Assembly: GCA_009602735.1 (NCBI GenBank)
Contig: WELA01002483.1
Coordinates: 180,378-224,220 of the forward strand
DNA length: 43,843 nt
Reading direction: 5' to 3'
Source of the DNA: Mesotaenium endlicherianum
Taxonomy: Eukaryota > Streptophyta > Zygnematophyceae > Zygnematales > Mesotaeniaceae
Under the pieces are notes generated by a model. That model was not told where the DNA came from. It saw only the letters and a program-made list of their open reading frames with translations, and ran no database searches. Positions 36,066 to 43,843 of this stretch are shown in pieces. The position numbers and the translations under genes are program-made. Each line of letters begins with the position of its first letter. The first letter of the stretch is position 1.

Positions 36066-37004
36066 GGTAAATAACTCTTCAGCCACCCCACATATAGAAC
36101 AGAGCAGATGCAACTATATCAATGCCTGGCGCGAGGTGAAAAGCTTGTTACTAGATGTGAAGGTCAAGTCCAATGCTTTCTCATGCTCGCATCTAAGACC
36201 TTACTTCAAACTTCAAAGGCTTGTGCTACACGAATGTAATGTATGTATTTCGTCTGCATCATCAGAGCACGTCGCGGAAATCCTATGTCGGCCATGTCTT
36301 GCTATGAACAAGCCTTGGAAGTAGGCACTGAGCCCAAGACTGAGCCGATCAACACGTCACTGAGGCATGCTCACAATACGACGCATTTTTACAACCGTGA
36401 ACGTCATTTGAAGTGAATTGAAGCGAGCACATGAAACTCGCATCGAACTGTATGGAACGGCAGAGAACTCGATACTGTCCCATGTGAACATACACAGGAA
36501 CTGTAAGAAACAAGCCCTTCTAGAAGTCAAGAACGATAATGAGATCTTGACTTCTCTCGACCAGCTGTGACCTGTCGTCACGACTCACGAGAAGTCAAGG
36601 CGCACGAGACTCGAGTGTAATTCACACAAATCACCTGCCTCTGCCAAATTTCACCGACCAGCACCGACTCAGTCGGTGGGGTATGCCTCATTTTAGATAG
36701 TTGATTCCAGTTGATTTACTTCCTTTTGTCTTCTAAAGGTTAATTCTTGTCGTGCCTAAAAGCGTCGAACCTCTGGCACGTGTCTGGCTTTCGAGCACGT
36801 GTGATTTCGTCCTGGTTGATGAGTCAATGGTCCTTCTCACGTGTGGTCTTTCCTTGGTCGACCAATTGGTGCGTCTCGGCACGTGGGAGATTTCCCTGGT
36901 CAGTCGCCTTTGGCACGTGTGTCGGTGCGGACCTGCCCATGGGTGACACAATGTCGGACCGAATTGACGTCCACATACATGCATCGACATTACTAGAATA
37001 TTCT
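36066..37004. other. Intergenic DNA upstream of copy B
   Basis: This separates the start of copy B from the retroelement relic. I see no coding domain. It holds a few GAGTC/ACTCGAG words near 36580-36615 and the CACGTG array at 36777-36919. Either could influence copy B, whose start at 36065 is 0.7 kb from the array, but this is only inference from position. Confidence 0.5.
36777..36919. repeat. Five CACGTG motifs in a degenerate tandem repeat
   Basis: CACGTG (the plant G-box / E-box palindrome) occurs at 36777, 36796, 36838, 36880 and 36914. The last three intervals are 42, 42 and 34 bp and share words such as TTTCC.TGGTC, so this is a decayed tandem repeat with the hexamer preserved in each unit. 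It could be part of an old LTR or a regulatory cluster. Confidence 0.6.
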
Positions 37005-38515
37005 ATCTTCCCCAGTAAATCACCTTATGGCGCACCAACCTCTTTGTTAAGAAAAGGGATGGGAGTATGCGGATGTGCGTAGATTACATGGCTCTTGACA
37101 AAATCACAATAAAGAACAACTATGCTTTACCCAGAACTGAGGACTTGCTTGATACCCTGTCTGGTGCTAAAGTGTTCAGTAAGATAGATCTGAAGAGTGG
37201 TTACCATCAAATCAGAATTGCTGAGGGGGATGAACACAAGACAGCCTTCCGCACACATTATGAACACTATGAGTTCAACGTGATGCCATTTGGACTGCCT
37301 AATGCTCCTGCAACCTTCATGGGTGCTATGAACAACATTTTCAGATCTTCCTTGGATAAGTTTGTGCAAGTTTTCCTGTATGATATTTTAATTTTCTCTA
37401 AAGGTGAAGCTCAGCAGCTGAACATTTAAAGACAGTAATGGACATTCTGAGAAGAAACCAGTTGTATGCTAAAATGAGCAAGTGCGACTTCTTCAAAGAA
37501 AGTAATGAATTTTTAGGCCAATTTGTTGCAGCCTTCTGACAAAATCCCAAAGGTTGGTAAGATAAAGCAGGAGTGGCATCCTGTGTTGTATGAGTCTATG
37601 AAATTTAATCCAGCGGAGATTAATTATTCAGTGCATGATAAAGAGCTGCTAGCTATCATTCATGTGCTCAAACAGTGGAGAGCATACTTACATGGTAAAG
37701 CTTTTAAGGTAATTACAAATCATCTAGCTCTGACTCACTTTCAGAAAAAGTCCAAGCTGTTAAGGAGGGAGAACCGCTGGAGCCAGATGCTGGAGCAGTT
37801 TCAAGTCCAGATCGACTACAAACCAGGGAAGTTGAATCCTGCTGATACACTCTCTAGAAGACCTGACTTGCAAGAAAGGAACTTTAGTCAGCATGCTGTA
37901 GATAAAGTCCTTTGCGCACTCACTTCACTAAAGGTGAAAAAGTCCTTCCTTGAACAACTTAGGAAAGCCTACCTTTCTGACCCAACATATGAGCCCAACT
38001 CCACTAATGGTGTGTGTCTTGCTACTGCACTTGGGTATAAGCTTAAGGGAGGGGTCTGGGTAACTGAAACCACTTCAGGCAGACTGAAGCTGGTCATTCC
38101 TAATAACTTGGAAATAAGGTCCCTTTAGTGAGTCAAGCACATGACAGTCTATTGGGTGGGCATTTGGGGCAGGCCAAAACTGTTGGCAAACTGGCAAAGC
38201 GTTATCATTGGGAGGGATTACCTCGGGAGGTCTTGAATTATGTTAAGTCCTGTGACCAGTGTCAAAGGAATAAGTCAAGGCACACACCACCGGGGGGCCT
38301 CTTACAACCGCTGCCCATCCCAGCTGGCCGCTGGGAAACAATATCAATGGACTGGGTGGTCACACTGCCACGAGTTGCCAATAGGCATGATTCGATATTG
38401 GTAGTCGTGAATAAATTAACAAAAATGATCATTTTCTTCCCCACAATTGTCAAAGTAACTGCACTCGAAACAGTGAGCCAGTTCTACAGCCATGTAGTAC
38501 GCCAACATAGGCTAC
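37005..38515 (+). pseudogene. Broken Ty3/gypsy pol relic
   Basis: Plus-strand remains of a pol closely related to the one at 41289-43843. It starts at the RT motif SPYGAP, then has a frame break near 37040, RT up to the catalytic strand region (with LYD where the intact copy has LDD), a stop at about 37427, and an internal deletion. The deletion joins RT (EFLG) directly to the RNase H region (LLQPSDK), losing roughly 110 residues. RNase H and the integrase zinc region follow (C..C of SCDQCQRNK), then a stop or frame break near 38127. The relic stops abruptly in the integrase core, where the LTR at 38516 begins. It cannot encode a working polyprotein. Confidence 0.85.
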
Positions 38516-39231
38516 TGAAATGAATCGACTTACCAAATAAGCGATTAATAATTAAATAAAGATCTTTATATCAGCAAGTAATCTTGATGGCAATTTCCGT
38601 TAACTGGTTAAACGGCAAAGGACAATACACTAGCAGTATACTCATAAGTCAAATGCGAGTAAACTAGCATCAATAATGCAAATCAGTAAACTCATACATA
38701 AGCAAGGTTAGAAGACAATGCGTATCAATGGCTTCTCGCCTTGGATTCAGATCACTCTCAGTAAGCTGTACAAGAGAGTTGGCCTCGTTTTCGAATGCCG
38801 AACTCGAGAGCAATGCCTAGCATATGTACATGGAATGAGTTTACTGTTCAACGGTCAGTGCGATGGCACCGCCTACCCGGGAGTTAACCACGTTGGTAGG
38901 ACCTCGGTTAACCAAATCCACCGCCATCTCCCATCATCCCGAATAGCCATCCATCATGGGGATGTCATCTGGCCATTCATCTAGCATGTCGTACTTAGAT
39001 GCATATCAAGGCAGTACGCTGCTACCGAGCACGGAAGTCAGCTGGCTGTCAAAGAATGTGTCAGCAAGCTGACTTAAGTTTACTTCAGCCTGCTGCTTTC
39101 GGCCGAGTCATTAAATTGATAATTATGTAAAGTCCAGCAGACTGACTATTCACTAAAGTTTAGCAGGCTGAACTTAATTAACTATTAGATTTAAATGAAT
39201 ATTATATCCACTAATATACTGATTCATTACA
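38516..39231 (-). repeat. 3' LTR, about 716 bp
   Basis: On the minus strand it begins TGTAATGAATC and ends GATTCATTTCA, 11-bp inverted termini with one mismatch and the usual TG...CA ends. The outer end coincides with the point where the host relic stops matching intact pol, and the inner end follows the purine tract. The 5' LTR is not in the window, so the length is inferred from these junctions. Confidence 0.7.
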
Positions 39232-39242
39232 ATCCCTCCAAC
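39232..39242 (-). other. Polypurine tract before the 3' LTR
   Basis: GTTGGAGGGAT on the minus strand immediately precedes the TG of the LTR, the place where plus-strand DNA synthesis is primed in LTR retrotransposons. Confidence 0.6.
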
Positions 39243-39344
39243 TTAACTTGTTGTCGCCTCGACAACATTAAACTGCAAAAGCTTTAAATAAAGAAACTGA
39301 CCCTGACCAGCCTCCCTTACTGACTATCTTTTCAGCCTGTCACC

Positions 39345-41045
39345 TTAAGGGGTGGTTCCTGGGGCTTCAGGATCAGGGGACGGAGATCTGGACCTAGATC
39401 TGGACAGCCCTCTAGGTCTGTCAGCTGGCCTTCTAAAGAACCCTGTTTGCTCTAAAGTTGGCCCTCGGGGAGAACGGAGGATGGTGGCCTGCTCTTCAAC
39501 TATTTGGGTGTTGATTCCCACATAGACAGGCATTCCAGTAGGATGCTGAAATACATTGGCTAGAGGTACATGCCCCTGAGCGGAGGGGGAGGCTGGCATA
39601 CCTCTGGCCCACCCGCGTGTCCCTCTTCTGGCACCCCTGTCCTCTGGGGATTTCTGTCTGTGTCTGCTGCCCAGTACAGTCAGATCAGCTTCTTCCCCTG
39701 CTTGGGCAGGTGGGCTGGGGGAGCGAGCGCGGGGTCCAGTTGTCGCCATAACGGGGATCACATTCCACACACCTGATCGTGGTTCTTTAGGAAGTGCCAC
39801 TGCCTGTCCCTGGGTATCCTGAGTACCTGCTGCTGATGCTTCTCCTCTGCCTTGTTCTTCTTCCTCATCCTCCTCATCCTCCTCCTCGGAGAGAGTAGGG
39901 GTCTCGTCCACTAAGTCGTCCTGCTCCCTAGTAGACATGGAGTAGTCTACCGACCTCCCTTTCTTAGGGCGCGCTGGAGGTTGCTTGGCCTTCAGCCTAC
40001 TGATATCTATCCGGCCTGCATTCTTTGCCCATTTGACAAAGGCATGCTTTCCCTTAGAGAAGTAGTCTCTTCCCCTCCTCCTATGTTCCTTGGTCTCTGC
40101 ATTCATATTGCTCAGGCATCCATTCAGCCTGGGGTCCCAAGGGGCAATGTGAGGTGGTAGGATGAGATAGCCGTCTAGGCCATAGTGGAAGTCATCCGGT
40201 TGGGCTCGGTCACACTCCTGCTTCTTATTTGTGACGGTCATCCACCTCCAGTCTGTTGGCTGCTGGTAGTACTGGGGTCCGTGCTCAGCCTTCCTCAGTT
40301 TACACGGGAACCAGTGGGGAGAGAACATCTGCTGTCCTGCTTCCCTGGCCAAGTACTCCCAGCTCCTTCTCTCAACTTCATTGTAAGCTGGCAGGAGTGT
40401 GAGGTAGAATACCGTATCCTTAAAGCTATCGGGCCGCATGCTCACCATCCGGATGAGTCTCTGATCTCCCACTATTCCCGGTATGGGGACCGGCTTGTCC
40501 TCTGAATCATCTGCGAGATACCGGGCCTGCTCTGCTGTATAGCCCACCATCTTAGCATAATCTTCGTAAAGGACCACGCCGGTGTGTGTCTCGATGTACC
40601 TGTCCAGTGCTGTAGCTCCTTCCTTCTGTAGCAGTGTTGTCTGTTCCAGCCTGTTGATCTCCTGGGCTGCCAGCAATGCTTCCTTCAGGTTATCGAAGTT
40701 TTGGCCACCCACCACAGTATACCTGTAAGTGGCCAAGCTCTTCTGTCTGTCCGCTTCAATCTTTTTTCTTTTCTCCTCTTCTGCCGCTGCCGCTTCTTCT
40801 TGCTGTTTCTTCTGTCTCTCCTCCTCAGCCTTCCTGAGGTTTTCCGCTTCCTGATCCTTCTTCCTCTGTGCCTCTTCTGCCGCCTCTTGTTGTTTGCGGA
40901 CCCTTTCTTGTTCTCTCCTGGTGAGGGACGTCGCCGCCAGCTCCTTCTGGTATTGCTCCATTGTCCTCCTGGCTTCTTCTGCCTTGCGCTTTCTGTCCTC
41001 CTTTTGTGTGGTGGGCGCCATCCTGCACATGTAACCAGGGCACAA
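39345..41045 (-). CDS. Extra ORF between pol and the 3' LTR, unknown function
   Basis: A 566-codon open frame on the pol strand. I do not recognise it. The third Met, at 41021 (GGATGGCGCC), has the best start context and would give 558 residues. From the first Met, residues about 14-105 are rich in Lys, Glu, Gln and Ala and look like a coiled coil. Residues about 105-345 look globular (Trp, Tyr and Pro rich, with a DWRWMTVTNKK stretch). Then come a Lys/Arg/Pro-rich segment, an acidic run near 395-405, and a Ser/Arg tail (SRSRSRSPSP). There is no signal peptide or membrane span, so it is not a typical envelope protein despite its env-like position. It may be a displaced gag-like or captured nucleic-acid-binding protein; this is inference. 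An acceptor-like ttacatgtgcag ends one base before the ATG at 41021. Confidence 0.7.
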   Translation of the reverse strand: MCPGYMCRMAPTTQKEDRKRKAEEARRTMEQYQKELAATSLTRREQERVRKQQEAAEEAQRKKDQEAENLRKAEEERQKKQQEEAAAAEEEKRKKIEADRQKSLATYRYTVVGGQNFDNLKEALLAAQEINRLEQTTLLQKEGATALDRYIETHTGVVLYEDYAKMVGYTAEQARYLADDSEDKPVPIPGIVGDQRLIRMVSMRPDSFKDTVFYLTLLPAYNEVERRSWEYLAREAGQQMFSPHWFPCKLRKAEHGPQYYQQPTDWRWMTVTNKKQECDRAQPDDFHYGLDGYLILPPHIAPWDPRLNGCLSNMNAETKEHRRRGRDYFSKGKHAFVKWAKNAGRIDISRLKAKQPPARPKKGRSVDYSMSTREQDDLVDETPTLSEEEDEEDEEEEQGRGEASAAGTQDTQGQAVALPKEPRSGVWNVIPVMATTGPRARSPSPPAQAGEEADLTVLGSRHRQKSPEDRGARRGTRGWARGMPASPSAQGHVPLANVFQHPTGMPVYVGINTQIVEEQATILRSPRGPTLEQTGFFRRPADRPRGLSRSRSRSPSPDPEAPGTTP

Positions 41046-41288
41046 GTTAGTAGGATATGGACCTTTGTCATAGGGATTGCAGGAAGTATGTTAGTATTTA
41101 GTATAGTGGCTTCGCTGCTGTTTACCTTACAGGATGATTGCTAAAAGTTGACGTAGTTGCGATGCGCTACACATAAACGTATGAGTGTGTTTTTATCGCT
41201 CTCGCTCACTAACTGTCATATATTTTCCCCTCCAACTTAAATGGAGACAGGACCGCCTGTCACCTTCCCGTGTCAACTGAAATGACAG
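41046..41288 (-). other. Spacer between pol and the extra ORF, with a second purine tract
   Basis: About 240 bp with no ORF. At 41240-41221 the minus strand reads TTAAGTTGGAGGGGAAAATA, which shares TTAAGTTGGAGGG with the polypurine tract before the 3' LTR. It could be a second priming site or the mark of a past recombination. Confidence 0.45.
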
Positions 41289-43843
41289 TTATGGAGGGAC
41301 GCTAGCGGCCCAAAGGTGGAACCGTGTCAACGCCCCTTTGGCATTGGGCAAGTGGTCCTTAAACTCCCAAGTGTCCCCAGAGGCATCGTAACCCTTCCAT
41401 CGAATGAGGTATTTCATGACATATTTAGACGATCGACGGACCGAGCGAGCGTCTAAAATCTCATCGACCTCATATTCCTCAGGGTCGCCGTCCCGGACAG
41501 CGGGGACCGGTCCCGGTTGGACAGGGAACCGACCTGTGAACAGTGTATCACCTTTGATGTACGGTTCCAGGAAGGAGACATTAAAGACCGGGTGCCCCTT
41601 GTATTCAGCTGACATGTTCAGTTTGTAAGCATTCTGACCGACACGACGGACCACCGAATATGGACCGACCCAGACAGGGCCAAGCTTTTTCTTGACCACA
41701 CCAGGGAGGTACAGGTGCTGAGAATGCAGTTTGACTAAATCCCCCTTGGAAAATGTCAGTTCCCGACGGTGTTGATTAGCGTATTTTTGTTGGTTTTCTT
41801 GGGCCGTGTGCAAGTTTCGTTGGACTTCTGACAGGGTGTCAGCAAACTCCTGAGTTAACTGGAGGGAGACCGGGTTGTCAATCCCTTCAGGGTGAGTTAA
41901 AGATTCCCCTAGCACATCTAGAGGAGACTTAGGGACTCTACCCAGGCTGAGTTCAAAAGGAGTTTTGCCCGTTGACGCGTGCACCGCACTGTTGACCGCA
42001 AACTGAATTTGAGGCAACAGGTCATCCCAATTATCTTGTTTTTGGTTAATATATGCTCTCAGCACCTCCTGCAGAACTCGGTTAGTTCTTTCAGTCTGCC
42101 CATCAGTCTGAGGGTGGTTTGCTGTGCTGAGCAGCTGTTTGACTCCCATTAACCCCATTAAAGCTCTCCAGAACTTAGAGGTGAATTTTGAGTCTCTGTC
42201 TGAGATGATATTAGAAGGGAGCCCATGTTGGCATACTACATGGTTGTAAAACTGTCTCGCTGTTTCGAGTGCAGTCACTTTGACAGTTGTGGGGATAAAA
42301 ATGACCATTTTTGTCAGTTTATCCACGACTACCAGTATTGAATCATGCCCGTTGGCAGTTCTTGGTAGTGAGACCACCCAGTCCATGGATATAGTTTCCC
42401 AGCGTCCCGCTGGGATGGGTAGCGGTTGCAAGAGACCTCCGGGTGGTGTGTGCCGAGACTTATTTCTCTGACACTGGTCACAGGACTTGACATATTTCAA
42501 GACCTCCCGGGGTAACCCCTCCCAATGATAATGTTTTGCCAGTTTGCCAACAGTTTTGGCCTGCCCCAAATGTCCACCCAGGAGACTGTCATAAGCTTGA
42601 CTCAGTAAGAGAGACCTTATTTCCAAATTATCAGGAATGACCAGCTTCAGCCTGCCTGAAGTGGTTTCAGTCACCCAGACCACTCCCTTGAGCTTATACC
42701 CGAGTGCGGTAGCACGACACATACCAGTAGTGGGACTGGGCTCAAATGTTGGGTCAGAAAGGTAGGCTTTCCTAAGTTGCTCAAGGAAGGACTTTTTCAC
42801 CTTTAGTGAAGTGAGTGCACACAGGACTTTATCTACAGCATGCTGACTAAAGTTCCTTTCTTGCAAGTCAGGTCTTCTAGAGAGTGCATCAGCAGGATTC
42901 AACTTCCCTGGTTTGTAGTCGATCTGGACTTGGAACTGCTCCAGCATCTGGCTCCAGCGGTTCTCCCTCCTCGACAGCTTGGACTTCTTCTGAAAGTGGG
43001 TCAGAGCTAGATGATCTGTAATCACCTTAAAAGCTTTACCATGTAAGTATGCTCTCCACTGTTTGAGTACATGAATGATAGCTAGCAGCTCTTTATCATG
43101 CACTGAGTAATTAATCTCCGCTGGATTAAATTTCATAGACTCATACAACACAGGATGCCACTCCTGCCGTACCTTACCATCCTTTGTGGTTTTGTCAGCA
43201 GGCTGCAACAAAATAGCACCCATGGCAAAATCAGAGGCATCAGTAACCACCTGCACCGGTTTGCTGGGGTCATACACGGCTAGCACTGGGGCAGAACAAA
43301 GGGCATCTTTAAGGGTCTGGAAGGCAGCCTGCTGCTCTTCCCCCCACACATACCCGATGTCTTTCTTAGTAAGGTCAGTCAGTTTACTGGCCTTTGTGGA
43401 ATAATTCTCAATAAATCTCCAATAGTAGTTAGCCAACCCGAGGAAGGATCTAACTTCAGAGACGGACTGTGGTACTAGCCAGTCCCTTATGGTCTGGACT
43501 TTCTTAGGATCCATACTGATGCCCTCCTTACTGACTACGTGGCCTAAGAATTCAATACTTATCTTAAAGAAATCACACTTGCTCATTTTAGCAAATAAGT
43601 TATTTTTCTGTAGAGTGTCCAGGACTGTTTTTAAGTGTTCAGTGTGCTGAGCTTCATCTTTAGAGAAAATTAAAATATCATCCAGGAAAACTTGCACAAA
43701 CTTATCCAAATAAGATCTGAAAATGTCATTCATAGCCCCCATGAAGGTAGCAGGAGCATTAGTCATTCCAAATGGCATCACGTTGAACTCATAGTGTCCA
43801 TAACGTGTGCGGAAAGCAGTCTTGTGTTCATCCCCCTCAGCAA
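41289..43843 (-). CDS. pol: Ty3/gypsy chromovirus pol (RT-RNase H-integrase-chromodomain), 5' partial
   Basis: Open from the right edge to a stop at 41289. Numbering from the first codon of the segment starting at 43781, about 830 residues are seen. The RT active site is FLDD at 32-35. RNase H has VTDASD near 179-184 and DHLAL near 256. The integrase zinc region has H404, H417 or H419, and C434/C437. The integrase core has D467, D528 and E564, with 35 residues between the last two as expected for DDE integrases. A GPY-like motif (LGPVWVGPY) lies at 701-709. A C-terminal chromodomain at about 770-823 ([24 protein letters not shown]) assigns it to the chromoviruses and would target insertion to marked chromatin. 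All catalytic residues seen are intact, so it looks young. Gag, protease and the start of RT lie outside. Confidence 0.93.
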   Translation of the reverse strand, partial: AEGDEHKTAFRTRYGHYEFNVMPFGMTNAPATFMGAMNDIFRSYLDKFVQVFLDDILIFSKDEAQHTEHLKTVLDTLQKNNLFAKMSKCDFFKISIEFLGHVVSKEGISMDPKKVQTIRDWLVPQSVSEVRSFLGLANYYWRFIENYSTKASKLTDLTKKDIGYVWGEEQQAAFQTLKDALCSAPVLAVYDPSKPVQVVTDASDFAMGAILLQPADKTTKDGKVRQEWHPVLYESMKFNPAEINYSVHDKELLAIIHVLKQWRAYLHGKAFKVITDHLALTHFQKKSKLSRRENRWSQMLEQFQVQIDYKPGKLNPADALSRRPDLQERNFSQHAVDKVLCALTSLKVKKSFLEQLRKAYLSDPTFEPSPTTGMCRATALGYKLKGVVWVTETTSGRLKLVIPDNLEIRSLLLSQAYDSLLGGHLGQAKTVGKLAKHYHWEGLPREVLKYVKSCDQCQRNKSRHTPPGGLLQPLPIPAGRWETISMDWVVSLPRTANGHDSILVVVDKLTKMVIFIPTTVKVTALETARQFYNHVVCQHGLPSNIISDRDSKFTSKFWRALMGLMGVKQLLSTANHPQTDGQTERTNRVLQEVLRAYINQKQDNWDDLLPQIQFAVNSAVHASTGKTPFELSLGRVPKSPLDVLGESLTHPEGIDNPVSLQLTQEFADTLSEVQRNLHTAQENQQKYANQHRRELTFSKGDLVKLHSQHLYLPGVVKKKLGPVWVGPYSVVRRVGQNAYKLNMSAEYKGHPVFNVSFLEPYIKGDTLFTGRFPVQPGPVPAVRDGDPEEYEVDEILDARSVRRSSKYVMKYLIRWKGYDASGDTWEFKDHLPNAKGALTRFHLWAASVPP

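Larger units (their letters stand above)
38516..43843 (-). mobile_element. Chromodomain Ty3/gypsy LTR retrotransposon, 3' part
   Basis: A minus-strand element whose 5' half (5' LTR, primer site, gag, protease, start of RT) lies beyond the right edge. In its own orientation it holds pol (43843-41289), a 240-bp spacer, an extra ORF (41045-39345), a polypurine tract (39242-39232) and the 3' LTR (39231-38516). It sits inside the integrase region of an older relative on the opposite strand (37005-38515), a nested insertion. Confidence 0.85.

Overview
The window looks like nuclear DNA of a green-lineage eukaryote, most likely a green alga. I infer this from intron-rich genes with GT-AG introns, GC-rich exons set in AT-richer intergenic DNA, a plant-type exocyst SEC8, plant-type 24-residue leucine-rich repeats (LRRs) on 72-nt exons, LysM domains, and a chromodomain Ty3/gypsy retroelement. 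The species cannot be fixed from the sequence. All host genes I can support are on the minus strand. The window opens at a run of 21 G, probably a contig end, and has one N at 28007.

Positions 22-5852 (perhaps to 6668) hold the N-terminal half of SEC8/EXOC4, the exocyst vesicle-tethering subunit, in ten complete exons plus part of an eleventh. The rest of the gene lies beyond the left edge. A gene-poor stretch with a 297-bp hAT-like MITE follows.

Positions 8607-20623 and 23467-36065 hold two tandem copies of one 19-exon gene of about 12 kb with matching exon lengths and intron phases. Each encodes a secreted protein of about 910 residues: signal peptide, LRR cap and LRRs, Cys-rich module, Pro-rich linker, papain-family domain, two EGF-like modules and four LysM modules. 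In both copies the catalytic Cys of the papain domain is Ser, while the Gln, His and Asn are kept. This is the most interesting system in the window: a probable extracellular glycan-binding protein carrying a Ser-for-Cys papain fold. The right-hand copy has an extra base in exon 16 that would break the frame. The DNA between the copies holds a second, inverted copy of the MITE and several degenerate short repeats.

Positions 36066-43843 are retroelement territory: an array of CACGTG motifs, a broken plus-strand pol relic, and inserted in that relic a minus-strand chromovirus with a 716-bp 3' LTR. Its pol (reverse transcriptase, RNase H, integrase, chromodomain) is open to the window edge. Between pol and the 3' LTR it carries an extra 566-codon ORF that I do not recognise.
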